64,000 nt of DNA from Tritrichomonas musculus. Lineage: Eukaryota > Parabasalia > Tritrichomonadida > Tritrichomonadidae. Both the position numbers and the translations under genes were made by a program. The DNA is taken from contig JAPFFF010000002.1 in NCBI GenBank assembly GCA_039105265.1, positions 2,046,001 through 2,110,000 of the forward strand. The letters run 5' to 3'. Shown here in pieces: positions 1-10,448 of the stretch. How positions within the stretch are numbered: the stretch's first letter is position 1; each line of letters begins with the position of its first letter. The notes beneath the pieces were generated by a model. That model made no database searches, was not told the DNA's origin, and saw only the letters and a program-made list of their open reading frames with translations.

Positions 1-392
1 CAGCTTGTGTTAGTAATTTGATGAGTTCCATTAATGTATTTGAATGACAAATCAATAAATCATTGACTTTTATCGGATTTGTTTCATAGATTGATAACAA
101 TATCTCAAGGAATTTGTTTTTGGTTTCAAGTTCTGTTATATCAGCTCCTATATCACTGATACCCCTTTCTAGGGAAACGTTGTTTGTTGGTTGCGGTGAT
201 TGATATACTCCACTCATCTGAGGTATAGTAAAATTTGTGGCTTGAGATGATTGTGGTAATGGTTGAACCGATGGATATTCAACTGGTTGTGGTTGCTTTG
301 GTTTGATGTTTATATTAATACTGGTTGATTGTTCCTGCTTAACTGATGCATCGTTTTCACTACTTAATATACGAGCTTTAGAGAGAGCCACG
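1..392 (-). pseudogene. Conserved Maverick protein, partial, no ATG
   Basis: An open minus-strand frame runs off the left edge. It aligns with the proteins at 39199-39705 and 17888-18415: a shared ARILSSE start region, a Gln/Pro/Ser-rich middle, then a helical part ending in MELIKLLTQA at the edge. The 39199 homologue starts with ATG nine codons before ARILSSE, but here no ATG exists in that position and an in-frame stop lies a little further upstream. Either the start was mutated or a non-AUG start such as the GTG at 392-390 is used. The C-terminal DEDxxC region of the family lies outside the window. Function unknown. Confidence 0.55.
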
Positions 393-445
393 AATGTTTT
401 AGGTAAAAATAAAACCGATTAACGATGAGTCATTCAATGATTCAT

Positions 446-691
446 TTACAAAGTCATTTGTTCAGCTGATTTAATACGTTCATCAATAGCTCTTAATTGT
501 ATTTTGATTGATTCAATATCATTAAATAGTTGTTTATATATCGACAATATGTGAATCATCTTATCAAACTTTCCGTTTAATGCATCATCTTCAGAATTCA
601 TACATTCATTGAATATCTTATCCTTTACCCTTCTAAACTGAGCATGCAAAGCTGATGTATCACAACTCAAACCTTTAATTGCACTATTCAT
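446..691 (-). CDS. Small helical protein, 81 aa, unknown
   Basis: An ATG-initiated minus-strand ORF between the partial conserved gene and the next small ORF. The product is charged and predicted helical, with two Cys and no recognisable motif. The position matches the run of small genes that M2 and M3 carry next to the conserved DEDxxC gene (18445-18729 and 39727-39966), but I see no clear sequence similarity to those. The compact spacing and same-strand arrangement support a real gene. A spurious ORF cannot be excluded at this length. Confidence 0.45.
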   Translation of the reverse strand: MNSAIKGLSCDTSALHAQFRRVKDKIFNECMNSEDDALNGKFDKMIHILSIYKQLFNDIESIKIQLRAIDERIKSAEQMTL

Positions 692-729
692 TTTAAACCA
701 AAAATAAACAAATTAATTAAATGATATTT

Positions 730-1080
730 TTATTCTTTGTTGTTCTTAAATGCCAACAATCTGTTAATCATATATGATGATACATTTAACTTCAATTTTT
801 CCTTCAATAAGTTTTGTGTATATGAACACCTTTTATGTCCTGGCAACTTATTTATATCATTCATTACTTTATCATCCAAAAATTCTAAAACTTTTTCACG
901 TTCATCCTTGTTCAAGAACTTTGATGAATTGAATATTGAACGTGTTCTTTTATGGTTTGCTTCTGTATTTGCTTCTTCATTTGTTTCTTCTTCTTCACTT
1001 ACTTCTTGTTTTGATTCTAATATCAAAAGTAATTTATGTATTTCTTCAATGTGTTTTATTATTTCTCTTAACTCAGACAT
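730..1080 (-). CDS. Small acidic/basic protein, 116 aa, unknown
   Basis: An ATG-initiated minus-strand ORF, divergent from the polymerase gene that starts 93 bp away at 1174. The N-terminal half is a Glu-rich coiled-coil-like stretch (residues ~1-45). The C-terminal half is Lys-rich and helical and contains a GHKRCSYTQ segment. An overlapping plus-strand ORF is Phe/Ser-rich and looks like a shadow. The mixed acidic and basic organisation resembles other small Maverick proteins. Function unknown; a DNA-binding or regulatory role is only a guess. Confidence 0.5.
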   Translation of the reverse strand: MSELREIIKHIEEIHKLLLILESKQEVSEEEETNEEANTEANHKRTRSIFNSSKFLNKDEREKVLEFLDDKVMNDINKLPGHKRCSYTQNLLKEKLKLNVSSYMINRLLAFKNNKE

Positions 1081-1173
1081 TTCAATGAAATAAAAAACTC
1101 GAAATATTTTTTTATTTTTTGATTTAACATTTTTTCAAAATTCAAATAATTTGATTTTTTAATTATATCATAA

Positions 1174-4100
1174 ATGAGTTCTCGTTATTACTATCAAAAA
1201 GATACGAAATCATTTGTTATTGAACAAATCAGGTATATCAATAATGAACTTCAATTAAAACCTCGTTTGTCAACATCTAAACCTAGTGATTATGATGTAA
1301 AACATTTCAAGTCAATCTTAGAAAATTATCTAACTTCATTTGGTTTTAGAGAACATGAAGGTAATAGAATTGATGACATATCAATATTAGATTTCGTTAA
1401 TAGAATGAAGAGAGAAGCAGAAGAACAAGAAGCAGAAGAACAAGAAGCAGAGGAGGAAGAGGAACAATTTGAAGAAGAAGAGCAAGATGATGAACAAAAA
1501 CAAAAACAAAAACAAATCGAGAACAACATTAAAATTGCTCATGAAGCACTCAACAATGCACTTCAATTAATCAAATCACAAAATATATTATTGAGACCAT
1601 TACCACCAAAGACAAACAAACAGCCTCAACGATATGAAGACATTCGATTTAACAATGAAAACACTGAATTAATTGAATACCTCAAAAAGCTTGGCTATAA
1701 AGGTGTTCATTCAAAACATGATTCATATTTCATAATCAACGAACCTGAGAACTTTGATGAAGCAGTTGAAGCATGTAGTCATTTCATTGACCAATTCCCA
1801 AATGATAGTGAAAAGGTTGAACGATTAGATGAAGACAGTAAAGAACCGATTAAAATATATTACAAAAACGGTGTTTCATCAATTGAAGACATCAATGAAT
1901 ATTTAACTGAAACAGTATTTAAACAAGAAGTGAAACCGTTCAAAATATATTTTCAATTGACTGGTATATTTGAGATACCACCAAAGAATGAAAGTGATGG
2001 ATATACATATGAGGCAAGTGATATCAAATGGAAAAATTATAAATCATCAATTCCGATAATTGTTAGAGAGAATAAAGATATTGACAAAGTTAAACTGTAT
2101 GTTGAATCAAAAATACATGAATATGAAACCACTACTTCAAACATCAAATTGTGTATCGTTTGGTCTGTTTCATTTACAATTTCACGAGTCGTTAAGATAA
2201 CAGGAAAGATTGATGGCTTGCCAAAAGAATTCATTAAAAATAAATATATCATTATTGATAACGTTGATGATTATTTGTGTTGGTATCGATTTCTTGCTTG
2301 TTGTACAAAACCTGAATTAACAAACCAAAACAAAGATGAAAAGAAAACAAAATATAATACAACCGACAGAACCAAAGCAGCAAAGAAAATATTATGTGAA
2401 GACCATGGAATAACTTATTCAACTAAACCTACAAAAGAAGCAAATCAAATCATCAACTCGTTCAAAGGTATTACGATTGAAGAAATGAAGGAATCAGCCA
2501 AGAATCATAACATCAATGTCAACATTTATGAATATGAGAAAGAGAAACATATTTATGATATTCAAGACCAATGGCATAACACAGACGATAACAATAAAAC
2601 GTTTTCAGCCCTGTTGTATTCAAAGGATAAGATACTTCACATAATGTACATCATCAATGCTGAAGCATTAACAAATATTCATATTTGTCCTCATTGTGGT
2701 TCATACATTCATAAAGGAAATAACAATATTGACAGATTCAACAGACATGTAGATAAATGAGATGGCAAATTCAAAAAGGATTTCATTCCTTCACGAGAAG
2801 CTTTACCATATTGTCCACACATTTTAAACAATCCTGTTTATTTGTATTGTCTTTCTTATGAGCTTGAGTTGAATGCAACAATTCATTATATCATTTATGA
2901 TTTTGAAACAATGGAACAAAAGATTGAAAAGAAAGTCAGTGATAAATCAGTTATCAATTCTCGATTGATTCCTTTGAGTGTTTCATCATGTGTGAAACTT
3001 GATAAAGGTTTGATAACAAAGAACTTTGATATACGAACAAATGAATTCATTGCCAAATGGATTGAATGGTTATTTGTTGTTGGCTGTGATGTGTATGCTG
3101 ATAAGGTGAATCATTTAAAATCATTCATTAAAGATAAATCGGAAGAAGAACTCAATAAAATAGATACATCATTGAAAACAATAACAGTGTTCGGTTTTAA
3201 CTCATCACGATTTGATTCAAACTTATTCAAAGAGCAATTGATTAAAAATCATTGGTCTATCGATAGCGGAATGATTGGAACTGCTACATCACTGAAACAA
3301 TTCATATTGAAATCATCAAAGTATCCTATTCGATTACGATTCATTGATGCACAAGCATTTGTTGCTGGAGGAACACTCAAACAGTTTGGCATTGATTTTG
3401 GTGGGATATCTAACAGTTCGAAAGGTGTATTTCCTATGAAGCAATCAACAGTGATAATTATAATGAAGTGTTGTCAAAGAGTGAACCGTTCAAATATGAA
3501 GACTTTTACAGTTATCTCAATCAAAAGAATCCATTAACAAAAGCTGATTATGAAGAGTATTTGATTGATTCAAAGAGGTTTGCAACACGTTGGGATTACT
3601 TGTTATCATACAATGACAATGATGTTGAAATGATGATTAAACCTATTGACAACCTTATTCAAATAAATGCTGAATATAAAGTTGATTTGATTAGCAATCT
3701 TTCATTGTCAAAGAACGCATCATGTATCAAATATGCTCTCGCTTATAAAGATTTCAACCCGAAGAACGACTATGAAATCATCAATAAAACAAATACATTT
3801 AAACCAACAATGAAATGGTGGTTAAATAAATGTGATAACTATCGAAAGCAAGACATGAAATATAATTTTTGCTCGCAAAAAGGCGATTCATCGCTTCAAT
3901 CAAATCAAAATCAACGTGATATATCAAAATGTGTTAGTGAAAAGATTTTGATGCATTCATGAAATTGTATGAATCAAATGAAACAGGTAAATGCCATTTG
4001 TGTGGTGAACACTTTACTCATACCAACAAACCAACACTTGACCGAATAGATAATAATAAAGGACATCAGATTGATAACTGTTTGTTGGCTTGTGCTGAAT

Positions 4101-5778
4101 GTAATCGTTTGAGACAACGTGATGATGACAAGATAACAAGAACCAAAATACAATTGAAGAAATTCTGCAAGCTCCATCACCTGCCAACACTCATAACTGA
4201 TGAAAAAGAATACTACAACTTGAGAGAGAATATAACGGGAGGATTATCAAATGTACTTCATCGAGTGAACATTAGAGGTCAAACATTAATCAATAAACTC
4301 AAATATGATGCCGTTAATGACAGAATCATCAGCTATGACACTTCAAACATAGTTTCACACGTTGCTGGTATTGATTTCAATTCATTGTATCCCTCATCAT
4401 TCAGTTCAGTAAAACATTCATTCAATCCTTATCACGGAGGAATAATGTACATGCCTGGTTCATTTATAAAACGATTTGATGTTTATGATGAACAAGGAAA
4501 CAAGAATGAAAAGGTTCTCAATGCTGCAATGAATATCATTCAATCAAAGAAACGATTTGATGCAAACCCTGAGTTTATATTCAAAGCTGAAGTCAAATTG
4601 AGATGTCCAAAGAATAAAATCAATGATTTGATTAATTTCCCTCCTGTGTTTAGAAATATCAATATAATGAATGATGAACAAACGATTGGAAGTTATATGT
4701 ACAAATACATGAAAGACAATAAACTGAATTCAGCAGATAAAGAAACAAGAAAGCTGACAATGCTTCTTGATACATGTGGTACATTTATGACGTTCTCGAA
4801 TTACCTTTTATGGTTTTTAATCGACCACGGACTTATTGTTGATGACATTAAGAGCTTGAGTTTATACGAGGCTCATGACGGATTCAATCAATTTGTTTGT
4901 GAGTTTATGAAGAAGCGTCAAGATATATTGTCGGGAAAGGCACACGGAAATGAAAGTTTTACAAGATTAGCATGAACGGATCTTACGGATATGACGGAAT
5001 GAATTCAGAGAACTTTAATAAAGTCAGAATTGTTGATAAAAATAAAGCTTTTCAATTGATTGCATCCGATACTTATCGCAATGGATGTAAATTGTCAAAT
5101 GATTGTTATTTGATACAATCACAACCTCATTCATTCAAATGTAATACATGTCTTCAGGAATCATTTTGGACATTAGACAATGCGAAATACTGGTATTTGA
5201 CTTTCCTTTATGACTTTCTTTACAAATGCATTGACATGAATAAGATTCATTTCAACTCGGTCGATACAGACAGTCTGTACATGTCTATAGCTGGTGATAT
5301 GAATAAACCGATTGACCAGTTGTATGATTATGTCATCAAAGACAAAACATTTTATGACAAACACATTTATTCATTTATGCCAAATCCCGCAATCAATGAT
5401 GTATATGATGAGAAAAAGATACTCGGTTGTTGTGTAGAAAAGTTTGGAGCAAATCAAGTTGCTTTGTGCGCTAAGTGTTATACGATTTGGTCAGATAACA
5501 AAACAATTTCATTAAAGCTCAAAGGTGTTTCATTGAAGAAGAACAACATCAAATCAAGTGATTATAAAGATGTCATTGAAAAACAAACAATAATGAAAGG
5601 CAAAAACATAAACCTTCAATTAAATAACAATAAAATGAGCAAGATAACAGTTATCAAAAATGCTTTAACAGCGGCACATTCAAAAATGTTAGTATTATCA
5701 AATCATTGTTGTTGTCCTTATGTCAATGGTTTACTGCAAAGGATTATTTCATTGAGAATCATTAAACAATTAATTTGA
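1174..5778 (+). pseudogene. Type B DNA polymerase with embedded HNH-like nuclease, multiply broken
   Basis: This is the Maverick replicative polymerase (DNA_pol_B_2-like). In order it shows a Glu/Gln-rich coil (residues ~75-115), a C-x2-C...H...H zinc-finger-like site near 2690-2755, exonuclease motif I (YDFETM, ~2896), motif II (FNSSRFD, ~3197) and motif III (YNDNDV, ~3610). An HNH-like block with two CxxC pairs follows (~3990-4130), then polymerase motif A (DFNSLYPSS, ~4373), motif B (MNGSYGYD, 4972) and motif C (DTDSLY, ~5260). It is disabled by an in-frame TGA at 2758-2760 and by frame changes near 3435-3465, 3938-3960 and 4955-4971. Each of the last three looks like loss of one base in a short run. 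The tail after ~5720 may carry another shift. Confidence 0.85.
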
Positions 5779-5819
5779 TGATTTTATTTTAAAAAATCAA
5801 TTTTTTATTTTTGTTATAA

Positions 5820-6458
5820 ATGAGTCAACCAACTGAACAAACACAAATTGAAAATACTGAAGCTGAATTTGAACCTTTGAAAGGTTTTGAAAGTGATTAT
5901 GAAATTCAAACAACTTTCCCTTATAACATCAAGAATAAGAAAACAGGAAAAATAATAGCTGAAGGTGAATACAGACAAAATGTTTATCCGTGTGTAAACC
6001 TAAATAACAAAATATATTATAAACATATTCTTGTAGCAAAACAATTTATTGAAAACCCTAATAATCTGCCACAAGTTGACCATAAGAATAGAATCAAAAC
6101 TGATTATCATCTTGATAATTTACGATTTGTATCAAGTTCAGAGAATAATAAAAATAAATCAAATTATAAAGGTATTCAATATGAATTCATTGATGACATA
6201 CCTGATGATGCAATTGTTATTGATTTCTATGAAACAAAGACAGAAAGGAAAGAATTTGAAGAAAACACGTATTATTATTACCATGATGATACTAATAATG
6301 AAGACATTTTTTATGCAAAGATTACTGATAATATTTATAAAATTCTTCATATCAATACAAATAAATCAGGAAATGAATTTATTTCAATGAACGATATAAA
6401 TAATCAAAAAGTTAGCGTATATATTAATAGATTCAAACATCAACATGATTTGATTTGA
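5820..6458 (+). CDS. NUMOD4-HNH homing-type endonuclease, 212 aa
   Basis: A predicted free-standing HNH nuclease. Residues ~18-45 resemble a NUMOD4 DNA-binding segment (FEPLKGFESDYEI...). Residues ~65-115 carry the HNH core with VDHKNRIKTDYHLDNLRFV, the His-Asn-His pattern of HNH_3 proteins. A Tyr-rich C-terminal domain ends in FKHQHDLI. Homologues with the same architecture lie at 16305-16907 and 38574-39161, so the gene is shared by M1, M2 and M3. It starts at an ATG after a T-rich leader 41 bp downstream of the polymerase and converges on the fibre gene with one base between the stop codons. Substrate not inferable. Confidence 0.8.
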   Translation: MSQPTEQTQIENTEAEFEPLKGFESDYEIQTTFPYNIKNKKTGKIIAEGEYRQNVYPCVNLNNKIYYKHILVAKQFIENPNNLPQVDHKNRIKTDYHLDNLRFVSSSENNKNKSNYKGIQYEFIDDIPDDAIVIDFYETKTERKEFEENTYYYYHDDTNNEDIFYAKITDNIYKILHINTNKSGNEFISMNDINNQKVSVYINRFKHQHDLI

Positions 6459-6459
6459 T

Positions 6460-9231
6460 TTACTCTTTGAATACAGATAATGTTCTTTCATCAATGATAC
6501 TTGTAATGATTCCAACAGTCATGCGTTTTATTTTTGATGTTATCGCTGTCTCTCCTGAAAGAACTTTCAGCTTATTGTCTTCATTATCGATAAACACCTC
6601 ATCCCCGATTGAATAACATGATGAATCATTAACTTTCACAAGATAATCACCATGTGAACTAAATGTGATACATTTATTTTTGTCATCGATTCTGACACAT
6701 ATACCGACGTACTCCTTCCATGTTCCTGATGTCTTTACACTACAAATACAATCAGTTGTATCATCAGCTGTTGAAGGTATCCATTCATCACCAACATGTT
6801 TGTAAACCTTTCCTGTCATATACACAGGAGAACCAACAACGAAATCATTAACAGAGTTCATTGATGATTCAATCGGAGAGTAATGTGTGATTGTTGTGTT
6901 TGTGGTTGCGTGAAGTTCATCAACATATGATTTCAATGCAAAGTTATCATTTACATATTTCACTGATGAAATCATATTATCGCTCACAGGTTGGTTGCTG
7001 ATTAATGTGATAGATGCATCATATATATTGGTTAGTGTATCATCCTCAGCTCTCAATGAAACAATACGTGTAGCTACACGAATATCTATTGATTCGCTTG
7101 ACTCACTATTTACTGATTTGTATATGAGATTTCCACTCTTTCGTCCAGAATATTCGTATTCAGCTTCTTCATATGTTGTAGCTTCAGCATTTCGTTTGAA
7201 CTTCACGATAATATTTTTGGTTGTTAATACCCTTCTTATATTAGCATCTGGGATTACACAACCACTTTCATTCTGTGCACATTGAATTGTGATTTGTTCT
7301 GGACTTTCATCAACAACATTTGCAGTTTTAATGAATGGTGATTCGATTTGTGCTCTAATGAAATTATATGCTATTGGATTACTGCTATGTGCTGCACTTA
7401 CCGATGTATATACAATTTGTCCATCATCATGACGCCATATTATTGAATCAATGCGTTTACCATTGCTATCATACCTTTCCATGCTATCATAAGTGTTAGT
7501 AGAACCAGTTGGTTTAAATATTACATCAATATTCATTATATCATCATCTTGATTATCTCCCCAATTAACATCAAATATCAAATGAACTCCGGCATCAGGT
7601 AGCTGAGGGGTAATATATGCACCGTCATATAAGTTTGCTGGATATTCAATATTCAATTCAGTTCCGTATAACGCAGTATTCAATGCAGATTCATTAACCA
7701 AATCTGTTGGAATTGTTGGAATCTCTGTTTTCAATGCATAATTTGTCAAATCAACATCTTTAATATCACTCTTCAAAGCATATTTATCTTGGAGAAATGC
7801 AAGATTAACAACACAGTTTAAGTTTGTTTCATCATAATCTTCATTTGCAATATAGCAACTTATTACATTGATTCTATGTTGGTTATCTAAATCATAAACA
7901 ACTCCGCAACTTGAACTCATTTCTAATGTTAATGCTATATTTTGAACACCATTATTTAAAACATAATCATTATTATTAATACTTGATATAGTGAATATTC
8001 CTTTATATTTAATGTTTTCATCAGTTTTATCATATCCATCAAATAACATTCCGTATTGTTCCCATTTTTCTAAATATTGGCTTGCATTAGTATAAAGAAC
8101 CGAAAGAGTATTAATATCATTACCTGCATCATAATCTAATTCTAATTCTTGATTGAAAGTAATTTGTTTATCAATAATCTCTGGAATCTCACTTTTCAAT
8201 GCATATTTACCTTCAGCGACTGTTTTCGTTTCATACTTATCTAATTCATAAGCCAATTCATCCTCATCAACAAACTTCTCATCAGCTTGTGCACTGGTAT
8301 AATACGGTGTCAAGTCAATTGGTTCTGGTATATCCGTCTTCAATGCTAATTCATCATTTGTTTCTATTGTAGCTGATGTTATTGAAACTAAAAACAGAGA
8401 ATTTGCAATGTTATCATCTCGTCCATATATAGCACCTGAATACTCTTCCCAAACAAAATAACTATGAAGTTCATCATGATATAACATTTGAAATCTGTAA
8501 TTAGGTTCATATTTATCAATGATTTGTTCAGGTTCAAATATAATATCAAGCTTATTATTGGTAGAAAGTAAATTATTACCAACATCAATTACATCATATG
8601 TCCCTATTAAATGAGCTCCTGCATGAAATTGTACATGAGCAGTATCATAATTGTATAAATCTTTATCAAACACAAATCGTTTTATTGTTATAGGTAAATC
8701 TTTTGTGATAACATTGTTAGTACTAAAATCATTCATTTTACGATAAGACTGTAAGTCTTGGGTCTTCACATACTCACTTAAATTCGTAAGCTTTGCATAC
8801 TCATCAAGATTAATCAAATCCATTGCTTTATTTACTGCCATGGATGATAATATATATGATGCTTGTGCTGATAGTGGTTTATCATCATTCAACAATTTCT
8901 GTTGAACTTCTTCTGTTGGTTCTTCATTCGGATTCAATTGTAGTTCATTATTTTTGAGTACTTCTGGTATATCACTCTTCAATGAATACTTACCTTCTGC
9001 AACTGTTTTCGTTTCATACTTATCTAATTCATAAGCCAATTCATCCTCATCAACAAACTTCTCATCAGCTTGTGCACTAGTATAATACGGTGTCAAGTCA
9101 ATTGGTTCTGGTATATCTGTCTTCAATGCATAATTCGTTAAATCAATTGGTTCAGGTATATCAGTTGATAAAGCATAATTGTTGATAACATAATCACGCA
9201 ATCCGTTAACAGCTTCATTCAATTGTTCCTC
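6460..9231 (-). pseudogene. Fibre-like protein, 3' part of gene split by M2
   Basis: This holds 923 codons of a phage-tail-fibre-like protein. It is rich in short repeats of the YALKTDIPEPIDL and YYTSAQADEKF type, with long beta-rich stretches between them. The last ~150 residues form a compact domain (THYSPIE... TTDCICSV... SSHGD...) shared with the M3 ORF ending at 38584. The 5' end of the gene, 51 codons at 33515-33667, is on the other side of M2. Removing M2 and one copy of AGTGA restores the frame exactly (GIT/EEQLNEAV). In the present arrangement the frame stays open into the M2 terminal repeat, with a GTG at 9273 as its first possible alternative start. Role: presumably host attachment, from the repeat type only. 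Confidence 0.8.
8181..9127 (-). repeat. Two ~166-bp direct repeats inside the fibre gene
   Basis: Segments at about 8181-8346 and 8962-9127 are nearly identical in DNA and encode the same ~55-residue fibre module (ALKSEIPE... DEDELAYELDKYE... QADEKF... IDLT). This is a recent internal duplication in an otherwise diverged protein and shows how the fibre lengthens. Confidence 0.85.
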
Positions 9232-9236
9232 AGTGA
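9232..9236. repeat. Target-site duplication of M2, left copy (AGTGA)
   Basis: AGTGA directly precedes the M2 terminus AGTAGTATAG and is repeated directly after the right terminus at 33515-33519. Five bases fit the 5-6 bp duplications known for Mavericks. The bases further out on the two sides differ, so a 6-bp duplication is not supported. Confidence 0.88.
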
Positions 9237-9459
9237 AGTAGTATAGTATAGGTGGTGTCTCATACTTCGCCACCGCCTACACTGCTCGCCACCAAGCTCA
9301 GGTACACCTTCGCTTGGGCCTCGCTACCCGGCCAAATACCCTCTGAAAACCTATCGTAAGTACACACTCTCTACTTTCACTATTCTGCCAATGTCATTTC
9401 CAAGGTATGGAGTTTTTGAGCTTTCTAATGGTGTTTTTTGAATTCTACACCCGAAAATA
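9237..9459 (+). repeat. Left terminal inverted repeat of M2
   Basis: It starts AGTAGTATAGTATAGG (Polinton-type 5'-AG) and matches the reverse complement of 33289-33514 almost perfectly. I see one T/C difference near the end and a 3-bp indel near the inner GGTATGGAG. The outer part is clearly more GC-rich than the rest of the element. The M6 end at 54026 is a diverged relative of the same TIR. Confidence 0.93.
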
Positions 9460-9704
9460 CGACCCCGAAATATTGAGTTTTGATTGAGTTAATATTTTCT
9501 CTCAAATATTTTTATGCCAGAAGTATATTTTTTTCTCTCAAATATTTTGAAAAGATTTTATAAAAATATTCTTAAAAAGTTAACTAGACACCAAGATATT
9601 TTAATATTATTTTTCACTTTTTGAATTTAAATTTTTATTATTTTGTTATTGATTTTAATTAATTTTTCAAAATTTTTGTTCCACTTTTTGAATATAAATT
9701 TTGG

Positions 9705-9752
9705 TACTGTACACTTACTGTACAGTCACTGTACACTTACTGTACAGTAACA
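9705..9752. repeat. Tandem pair of palindromic TGTACAGT motifs
   Basis: CTGTACACTTACTGTACAGT occurs twice in tandem, separated by CA. It stands out against the surrounding poly-A/T. Each unit contains the palindrome ACTGTACAGT and a near-copy (CTGTACAC). Spacing and symmetry suggest binding sites for a dimeric protein; the function is not known. Confidence 0.6.
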
Positions 9753-10106
9753 ACCTTAAAATTTTCATCCAAATTTGATAACTAAAATTTTTTCCTTTAA
9801 AATTATAATATTTGTGAAAGAAAATTTTATTAATAAATTGATAGATAAAATTTTTTATTATTTTTACAAGTTTATGGTTATAATTTATTAAAATTAATTT
9901 TTATAAAAAATGTCGGACTTTCTATTTTTCGAACCATGTAACTTTCCACCAAATATTTCCATTGAGCTATGACCCCATACAAGAATATTTTTGGATGGTT
10001 TATTTTTAAAACTAAATTCTGAATATATTATTTGAGTTATTAGAATATATTTCAATATTTATTTGGTTTTATATTTATTCAAAATCGAGTTTCCATCTTT
10101 GTCTAT

Positions 10107-10176
10107 GCGTGTGTCGTAATGGTTAAACTCCCTACCTAACATCCTAGGTTCGACATATATCCGGAACGCATTTTTT
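10107..10176 (+). other. tRNA-like Pol III-type segment (degenerate)
   Basis: A 64-bp stretch has a near-consensus A box (TGTCGTAATGG), a GGTTCGA half B box, ends able to pair partly (GCGT/ACGC) and a T6 run directly after. It is shorter than a tRNA and the T arm does not close properly, so it is not called as a functional tRNA. It could be a tRNA-derived relic or an internal Pol III promoter. Confidence 0.4.
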
Positions 10177-10448
10177 CTGAGTTATGAGAAAGAGTGGACT
10201 TTGAGTGAAATCTGTGAAAACTTGGATTTGTGGCTAAGTTGTGAGTTGTTCGTTAACAATTATTCCGCAAACAAAAAACTTATTGAGTTAAGTTTCCATC
10301 TTCTTGATCGAGGCCATTAACTTCCCCTAGTTAACGGACGGCTCCTTTCAATAAGGATTTCATTTGGAGTAGATCTCCTTTATAAGTAATTCAGAAAAAG
10401 GCTTCTCAGGGTTGGTTTTTGCACTTTTGTTTTTATATTTTTATAAAA

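Larger units (their letters stand above)
1..9236. mobile_element. Maverick/Polinton M1, left part (interrupted by M2)
   Basis: This block holds Maverick genes on both strands: type B polymerase, NUMOD4-HNH nuclease, fibre gene and three small minus-strand ORFs. It runs off the left edge, so its left terminus is not seen. It stops at 9236, where the AGTGA duplication and the M2 terminus begin, and the same fibre reading frame resumes at 33515. M1 was therefore one continuous element before M2 inserted. Its polymerase is of a different lineage from those of M2 and M3. Confidence 0.85.
9460..10448. other. Non-coding leader of M2
   Basis: About 1 kb without a credible ORF separates the left TIR from gene A. 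It is very AT-rich up to ~10080. It holds a duplicated palindromic motif at 9705-9752 and a tRNA-like segment at 10107-10176. A short hairpin (TTAAC...GTTAA) lies around 10308-10335, before the gene A start. M4 shows the same spacing between gene A and its terminus. This is a plausible place for a promoter or replication signals. Confidence 0.6.

Noticed and set aside
737-1093. 118-aa plus-strand ORF
   Set aside because: Phe/Ser/Leu-rich antisense shadow of the charged minus-strand ORF 730-1080.
9231-9242. 6-bp target duplication for M2
   Set aside because: Bases beyond AGTGA differ on the two sides (CAGTGA left, AGTGAT right), so five bases is the supported length.
10107-10170. Functional tRNA gene
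   Set aside because: Too short, the acceptor stem pairs only partly and the T arm does not close, so it is listed as tRNA-like only.
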